From a virus, in IMG/VR virus record IMGVR_UViG_3300035190_000655, positions 1 to 23,949 of that record: DNA of 23,949 bases; one strand, given 5' to 3'. The translations under genes were made by a program, and so were the position numbers. The notes beneath the pieces are model-generated. The model saw only the letters and a list, made by a program, of their open reading frames with translations, did not search any database and was not told where the DNA came from. Positions 20,938 to 23,949 of the stretch are shown piece by piece (the stretch's first letter is position 1; the number at the start of each line of letters is the position of its first letter).

Positions 20938-21546
20938 ATGAATTATTTAAAAATATATGACAAATTATGTTTTGTTGGCAAGTTGGAAAGAACTTGTGTA
21001 GAAGTTTTTGAGACACATCACATAGTACCAAGATGTTTAGGTGGAACTGATTCTTCGGAAAATTTAACAAAATTAACTCCAAGGGAACATTTTATCGCTC
21101 ATTTACCATTAACAAAAATTTATAAAAATAATCATAAAATAATGTTTGCTTTTAATATGATGTTATTGGAAAACGAAAATCATAAAAGACATATTCCGAG
21201 TTCAAAATATTATGAAATTTCTAGAAAAAATATTTCTCAATGTATGAGAGAAAATAATCCTATGAAAAATGAAAAAAACATAGAAAAGATGAGAAATAGT
21301 AGAAAAAGAAAATTTGTTGAAGGATTAATAAAACCGAATGTTCCTACAATTAATGAACGAAAAAGAATTTCTGAAAGAATGAAAGGGCAAAATAACCCTT
21401 GCAAAAGATATCCAGAAACTCACAATTTCAAAAAAGGAACTTTTTGGTGGACTGATGGTATTCTTAATATAAGAAGTTGTGCGTCGCCTGGAGAAAATTT
21501 TAAAAGAGGAATAACTAAAAAGAATATGATTAAAAACATAAGGTAA
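20938..21546 (+). CDS. HNH homing endonuclease between nrdA and nrdB
   Basis: A 202-residue protein. The HNH core reads FETHHIVPRCLGGTDSSENL, then LTPREHFIAHLPLTKIY, closely similar to the proteins at 11575 and 15027. NUMOD3-like segments follow (MRENNPMKNEKN; RISERMKGQNNPCKRYPETH). A C-terminal WWTDGILNIRSCASPGENFK module is like the repeats of the 15027 protein. It begins 2 nt after the nrdA stop and ends 6 nt before nrdB. Its position matches mobE, the HNH gene found between or within nrdA and nrdB in T4-like phages. The probable target is nrdA or nrdB of related phages. Confidence 0.87.
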   Translation: MNYLKIYDKLCFVGKLERTCVEVFETHHIVPRCLGGTDSSENLTKLTPREHFIAHLPLTKIYKNNHKIMFAFNMMLLENENHKRHIPSSKYYEISRKNISQCMRENNPMKNEKNIEKMRNSRKRKFVEGLIKPNVPTINERKRISERMKGQNNPCKRYPETHNFKKGTFWWTDGILNIRSCASPGENFKRGITKKNMIKNIR

Positions 21547-21552
21547 AATAAT

Positions 21553-22527
21553 ATGGTAAAAAGAAAGTTAAAATTAACAGATACTAGAACAACATTCAAA
21601 CCGTTTACTCATCCAGAATTTTATGAGTATTGGTTGAATCACGAACGTATGCATTGGATTCACACTGAAGTAGAATTAGTTCAAGACATTAAAGACTGGC
21701 AAAATAATGTAACAGAAAAAGAAAAGAGTTTTTTAACTAATATTTTTAGGTTTTTTACTCAATCCGATATTGATGTTGCTGGAGGGTATGTAAAAAATTA
21801 TTTACCTATTCTTCAACAACCAGAACTTAGGATGATGTTGTTAAGTTTTGCTGCTAGGGAAGCAGTTCATATTGCCGCCTATTCTCATTTAATTGAAACT
21901 CTAGGGATGCCGGAATCCACATATACAGAATTTTTAAAGTATGATGCTATGAAAAATAAGCATGATTATATTGAATCTTTTGTTGGTTTAGATACTAAAC
22001 GTATTGCTCAACAAATTGCTTTATTTTCTGCATTTACTGAAGGTATGCAATTATTCAGTTCTTTTGTAATGCTTTTGAATTTCCCAAGAAGGGGTAAAAT
22101 GAAAGGAATGGGTCAGATTATTTCTTGGTCTATCCTTGACGAACAACTTCATTGCGAAGCAATGATAAAAGTATTTCGTATTTTTATCGAAGAAAATCGG
22201 GACATTTGGAACGACGAACTTAAATCAGAATTATACTCAATAGCTGAAAAAATGGTAGAGTTAGAAGACGCTTTCATTGATATTTGTTATGATATGGGTG
22301 AATGCGAAGGGTTGAATATTGAAGATTTAAAGAAATACATCCGATATATTTGTGATCGTAGACTTATTTCTATGGGGCTGAAAGGTGTTTTTAAAGTTAA
22401 AAAGAATCCGCTTCCTTGGGTAGACGAAATGATTTCTGCTCCACAGCACACAAATTTCTTTGAAAATAGAGCTACTGCCTACGCAAAGGGTGCTTTAAGC
22501 GGTGGTTGGAAAGATGTATGGGCTTGA
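21553..22527 (+). CDS. nrdB: Ribonucleotide reductase class Ia small subunit NrdB
   Basis: A 324-residue radical-generating subunit. The diiron ligands are D72 (FTQSD), E103 and H106 (REAVH), E163 (FTEG), and E197 and H200 (DEQLH). The spacings from D72 to E103 and from E163 to E197 are the same as in E. coli NrdB (84 to 115 and 204 to 238). The radical tyrosine is present as Y110 (EAVHIAAY), so this is a tyrosyl-radical class Ia enzyme rather than a Tyr-free subclass. The gene is intact, with no intein or intron. It partners the trans-spliced NrdA. The C-terminus GGWKDVWA would dock into NrdA. Confidence 0.95.
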   Translation: MVKRKLKLTDTRTTFKPFTHPEFYEYWLNHERMHWIHTEVELVQDIKDWQNNVTEKEKSFLTNIFRFFTQSDIDVAGGYVKNYLPILQQPELRMMLLSFAAREAVHIAAYSHLIETLGMPESTYTEFLKYDAMKNKHDYIESFVGLDTKRIAQQIALFSAFTEGMQLFSSFVMLLNFPRRGKMKGMGQIISWSILDEQLHCEAMIKVFRIFIEENRDIWNDELKSELYSIAEKMVELEDAFIDICYDMGECEGLNIEDLKKYIRYICDRRLISMGLKGVFKVKKNPLPWVDEMISAPQHTNFFENRATAYAKGALSGGWKDVWA

Positions 22528-22537
22528 GTAAAATGTA

Positions 22538-22545
22538 TATAAATA
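22538..22545 (+). promoter_or_regulatory. Late promoter TATAAATA downstream of nrdB
   Basis: A perfect T4 late octamer 27 nt before ATG 22573, in the 45-nt gap after nrdB. Its 3' half overlaps the left arm of a hairpin (22541-22550 with 22561-22570, AAATAATTTC/GGAATTATTT, one T-G wobble) that would cover the AAGGA ribosome-binding site of the next gene. Confidence 0.7.
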
Positions 22546-22572
22546 ATTTCATTTTTAAAAGGAATTATTTGT

Positions 22573-22758
22573 ATGAAAAAAGTTATTTCAACCCTATGCG
22601 ACAATTGTGATTCGGATTTTTCTTTATCTTTTAATGAAAATTTAGTAAAAGATCATGAAGAAGTATTTTGCCCCTTTTGTGGCGAAATAATAGAAACGAT
22701 AGAAGAAGACATCCCGGAAGAAGAAGATTATATTTCTCAAGAAGAAATGTGGGATTAA
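22573..22758 (+). CDS. Small zinc-ribbon protein
   Basis: A 61-residue protein with two C-x-x-C knuckles: CDNC (C9, C12) and CPFC (C33, C36). An acidic tail (EEDIPEEEDYISQEEMWD) follows. This is a minimal zinc ribbon, common in small phage proteins and in regulators that touch transcription or translation factors. It is preceded by a late promoter and an RBS-covering hairpin. The 3' end lies in a palindrome that also covers the next start. Partner unknown. Confidence 0.6.
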   Translation: MKKVISTLCDNCDSDFSLSFNENLVKDHEEVFCPFCGEIIETIEEDIPEEEDYISQEEMWD

Positions 22759-22817
22759 TCCCATGTCTTGGTTGTATGATAAAGAACCTTTCGAAGATCC
22801 CCAGGACTACTGGGGAT
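22750..22817 (+). promoter_or_regulatory. Palindrome and hairpin around the GIY-YIG start
   Basis: TGGGATTAATCCCA (22750-22763) is a perfect 14-nt palindrome whose last base is the A of the GIY-YIG ATG. A second perfect stem, ATCCCCAG (22797-22804) with CTGGGGAT (22810-22817) and a 5-nt loop, follows in the coding region. Both could limit translation initiation. A palindrome without a loop folds poorly as a hairpin, so a dimeric DNA-binding site is an alternative. Confidence 0.4.
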
Positions 22818-23161
22818 TTGTTTATATAATAACCAATATTTCTAATAATAAAAAATATATTGGAAAAAAACAATTTTACTTTAAAAAATACAAAACAGTT
22901 AAAGGAAAGCGAAAGGGTTATCTAGCAGAATCTGATTGGAAATGTTATTTCGGTTCTTCAGAAACTTTAAAAGAAGAAGTTTCTGGTTGTGGAGAAGACA
23001 ATTTTAAAAGAGAAATATTGAAATTGTGTAAATCTAAATCTGAATGTACTTACTGGGAAACCAAATACCAATTCGAGTTCGATGTTCTTTTGAAACCAGA
23101 AGAATATTACAATGAATGGATCATGGCAAGAGTGAGAAGATCACACTTAATTAAAAAATAG
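22763..23161 (+). CDS. GIY-YIG family endonuclease
   Basis: A 132-residue protein with the GIY-YIG module: GFVYIITNIS (18-27) and KYIGKKQF (31-38) form the core pair. KCYFGSSETLKEEV follows, and ECTYWETKYQFEFDVLL supplies the catalytic-type glutamate E99. Its form (WLYD...F, YGSS-like, F-K-R-E-I-L, C...E-x-K-Y-Q-F-E) matches a small GIY-YIG protein common in T4-like cyanophages and differs from T4 Seg and DenA proteins in detail. It starts 5 nt after the zinc-ribbon stop. Homing or host-DNA degradation are both possible. Confidence 0.8.
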   Translation: MSWLYDKEPFEDPQDYWGFVYIITNISNNKKYIGKKQFYFKKYKTVKGKRKGYLAESDWKCYFGSSETLKEEVSGCGEDNFKREILKLCKSKSECTYWETKYQFEFDVLLKPEEYYNEWIMARVRRSHLIKK

Positions 23162-23185
23162 TTTACTTTTTGAGCAAAATATTAT

Positions 23186-23548
23186 ATGATGAAACCTAAA
23201 GAAGTTATAAAGAAAATTTTTGAAGAAGACCCAGATGGGATAACCTTCCTTCCAACACAAAATTTTGACTTGACAATGTCAGGGTTTAATTATCAAAAGA
23301 AATCAAAATACGAAATAAGTAATGCTGGGCATCATTTATATCATATAATGATATATAAAAGCGACAAATATGGTAACATATATCATCCAGATAATTTTGT
23401 TGCGGTTTTAACTGATCCATATGTTTATGTCAGTCATTTGGTTCAGTGTGGATTTTTTGGCTTGGTTGTAAAGAAAACTAAATCTTCAACCAGATTTGTT
23501 AATGATGTTTATAAAAAAGTGATGAAATCTTTAAATGAAAAAGGATAA
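23186..23548 (+). CDS. Conserved phage protein of unknown function
   Basis: A 120-residue alpha/beta protein starting MMKPKEVIKKIFEEDPDGI, with NAGHHLYHIMIYKSDKYG and a middle TDPYVYVSHLVQCGFFGLVV. Either of two adjacent ATG codons (23186, 23189) may be the start. No family is recognised and no catalytic motif is clear. The 3' end overlaps the next gene by 14 nt (ATG 23535), so the two are coupled. Confidence 0.5.
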   Translation: MMKPKEVIKKIFEEDPDGITFLPTQNFDLTMSGFNYQKKSKYEISNAGHHLYHIMIYKSDKYGNIYHPDNFVAVLTDPYVYVSHLVQCGFFGLVVKKTKSSTRFVNDVYKKVMKSLNEKG

Positions 23549-23949
23549 ACCCAGAATTAGTGTAAATGTAGAATCCCTGTTTATTGGTGATGAACCTACT
23601 TGGGGCGATAAAAACGAAATCTCTGTCCCTAGAGCATTATCTTGGTACGCCAATCAAAAGGATTGGAAAGACTCCAAGAAATATGCTATAGATTATGCAA
23701 AATCTGAGAAATTCGCAAAATCTGATTTGGAAAAATTGTCTTCTTCTTCTGAAGATTTGTTCAAAAATTTGGGTTTTGTCTGTAGGATGAAATCTAGAGG
23801 AGCAGATTTAGATAAAGACGTTTGGATCAAAGAAAGGTTTGCTGAAATTTTAAATTTTGACGTAAATTCTGTTATAATTTCCTCTATTGCTGCTCAAACA
23901 GTTAATAAACCTGTAAAGGTTGAAAAGTCTATCCAAGATAGAGTTTGGG
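23535..23949 (+). CDS. Conserved T4-like phage protein, truncated by the window end
   Basis: ATG 23535 overlaps the preceding gene, and the frame stays open for 138 codons to the right edge. The visible part contains FIGDEPTWGDKNEISVPRAL, SWYANQKDWKDSKKYAIDY, FVCRMKSRGADL and FDVNSVIISSIAAQTVN. The P-x-A-L-x-W-Y and C-R-M-x-x-R-G patterns recall a conserved protein of marine T4-like phages located near the nrd genes. The function is unassigned. The C-terminus lies outside this window. Confidence 0.6.
   Translation, partial: MKKDKPRISVNVESLFIGDEPTWGDKNEISVPRALSWYANQKDWKDSKKYAIDYAKSEKFAKSDLEKLSSSSEDLFKNLGFVCRMKSRGADLDKDVWIKERFAEILNFDVNSVIISSIAAQTVNKPVKVEKSIQDRVW

Noticed and set aside
22573-23161. 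GIY-YIG gene as T4 denA (endonuclease II) or a Seg protein
   Set aside because: The GIY-YIG core is clear, but the flanking motifs do not match my recollection of DenA or Seg proteins, so no gene symbol was given.
1-23949. tRNA genes, rRNA, CRISPR arrays, insertion sequences or integrase/attachment sites
   Set aside because: No cloverleaf-like segments, spaced direct repeats, transposase motifs or recombinase genes were seen. The intergenic gaps are all shorter than about 135 nt.

Overview
The window is a stretch of a lytic, AT-rich, T4-like marine myovirus genome. It resembles the T4-like phages of cyanobacteria and Pelagibacter more than coliphage T4. The evidence is a gp61-type DNA primase, ThyX, a MazG-like pyrophosphohydrolase, class Ia ribonucleotide reductase NrdA/NrdB, a GH19 endolysin, several conserved T4-like/cyanophage hypothetical proteins, tightly packed and often overlapping genes nearly all on one strand, and recurring NATAAATA late-promoter octamers 20-77 nt before start codons. 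No photosynthesis genes, tRNAs, rRNA or CRISPR arrays are visible. The host cannot be fixed from this sequence alone.

Layout. (1) 1-4491: an operon with ATGA-type overlaps encoding a SAM methyltransferase, two related glycosyltransferase-like proteins (the first frameshifted), an APH/choline-kinase-like kinase, a nucleotidylyltransferase-HAD fusion and another glycosyltransferase-like protein. It looks like a small-molecule or sugar activation and surface-decoration module. (2) 4498-10733: a late block with several proteins that open with a short peptide of the form M-x-x-F-K-x-F-I-x-E. This resembles the capsid-targeting sequence of T4 internal proteins. Two of them, with the kinase next to them, carry nucleotidyltransferase, ligase-like and P-loop kinase motifs. 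A cyanophage-type structural protein, a DUF7207-like protein and a ferritin-like protein follow, closed by a terminator. (3) 10756-13294: a lysis region with endolysin, an inserted HNH endonuclease and two single-span membrane proteins. (4) 13422-17785: primase, a conserved protein, a 34-codon remnant of thyX, an HNH endonuclease with its own late promoter, complete thyX, mazG and small genes. (5) 17787-22527: the RNR locus. NrdA is physically split into two genes at a split intein. An HNH endonuclease gene on the opposite strand sits in the break, a second HNH gene lies between nrdA and nrdB, and nrdB is intact. (6) 22538-23949: a zinc-ribbon protein, a GIY-YIG nuclease and two conserved phage proteins, the last truncated by the window end.

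How it fits together. ThyX, MazG and NrdAB form the phage nucleotide-supply module next to the primase. That module has been heavily colonised by homing endonucleases: three HNH genes plus a GIY-YIG gene in about 8 kb, and a fourth HNH gene beside the endolysin. The most striking features are the fractured nrdA, whose product should be rebuilt by protein trans-splicing across the redox-active cysteine, and the decapitated thyX copy upstream of an HNH gene, which looks like the scar of a homing event.
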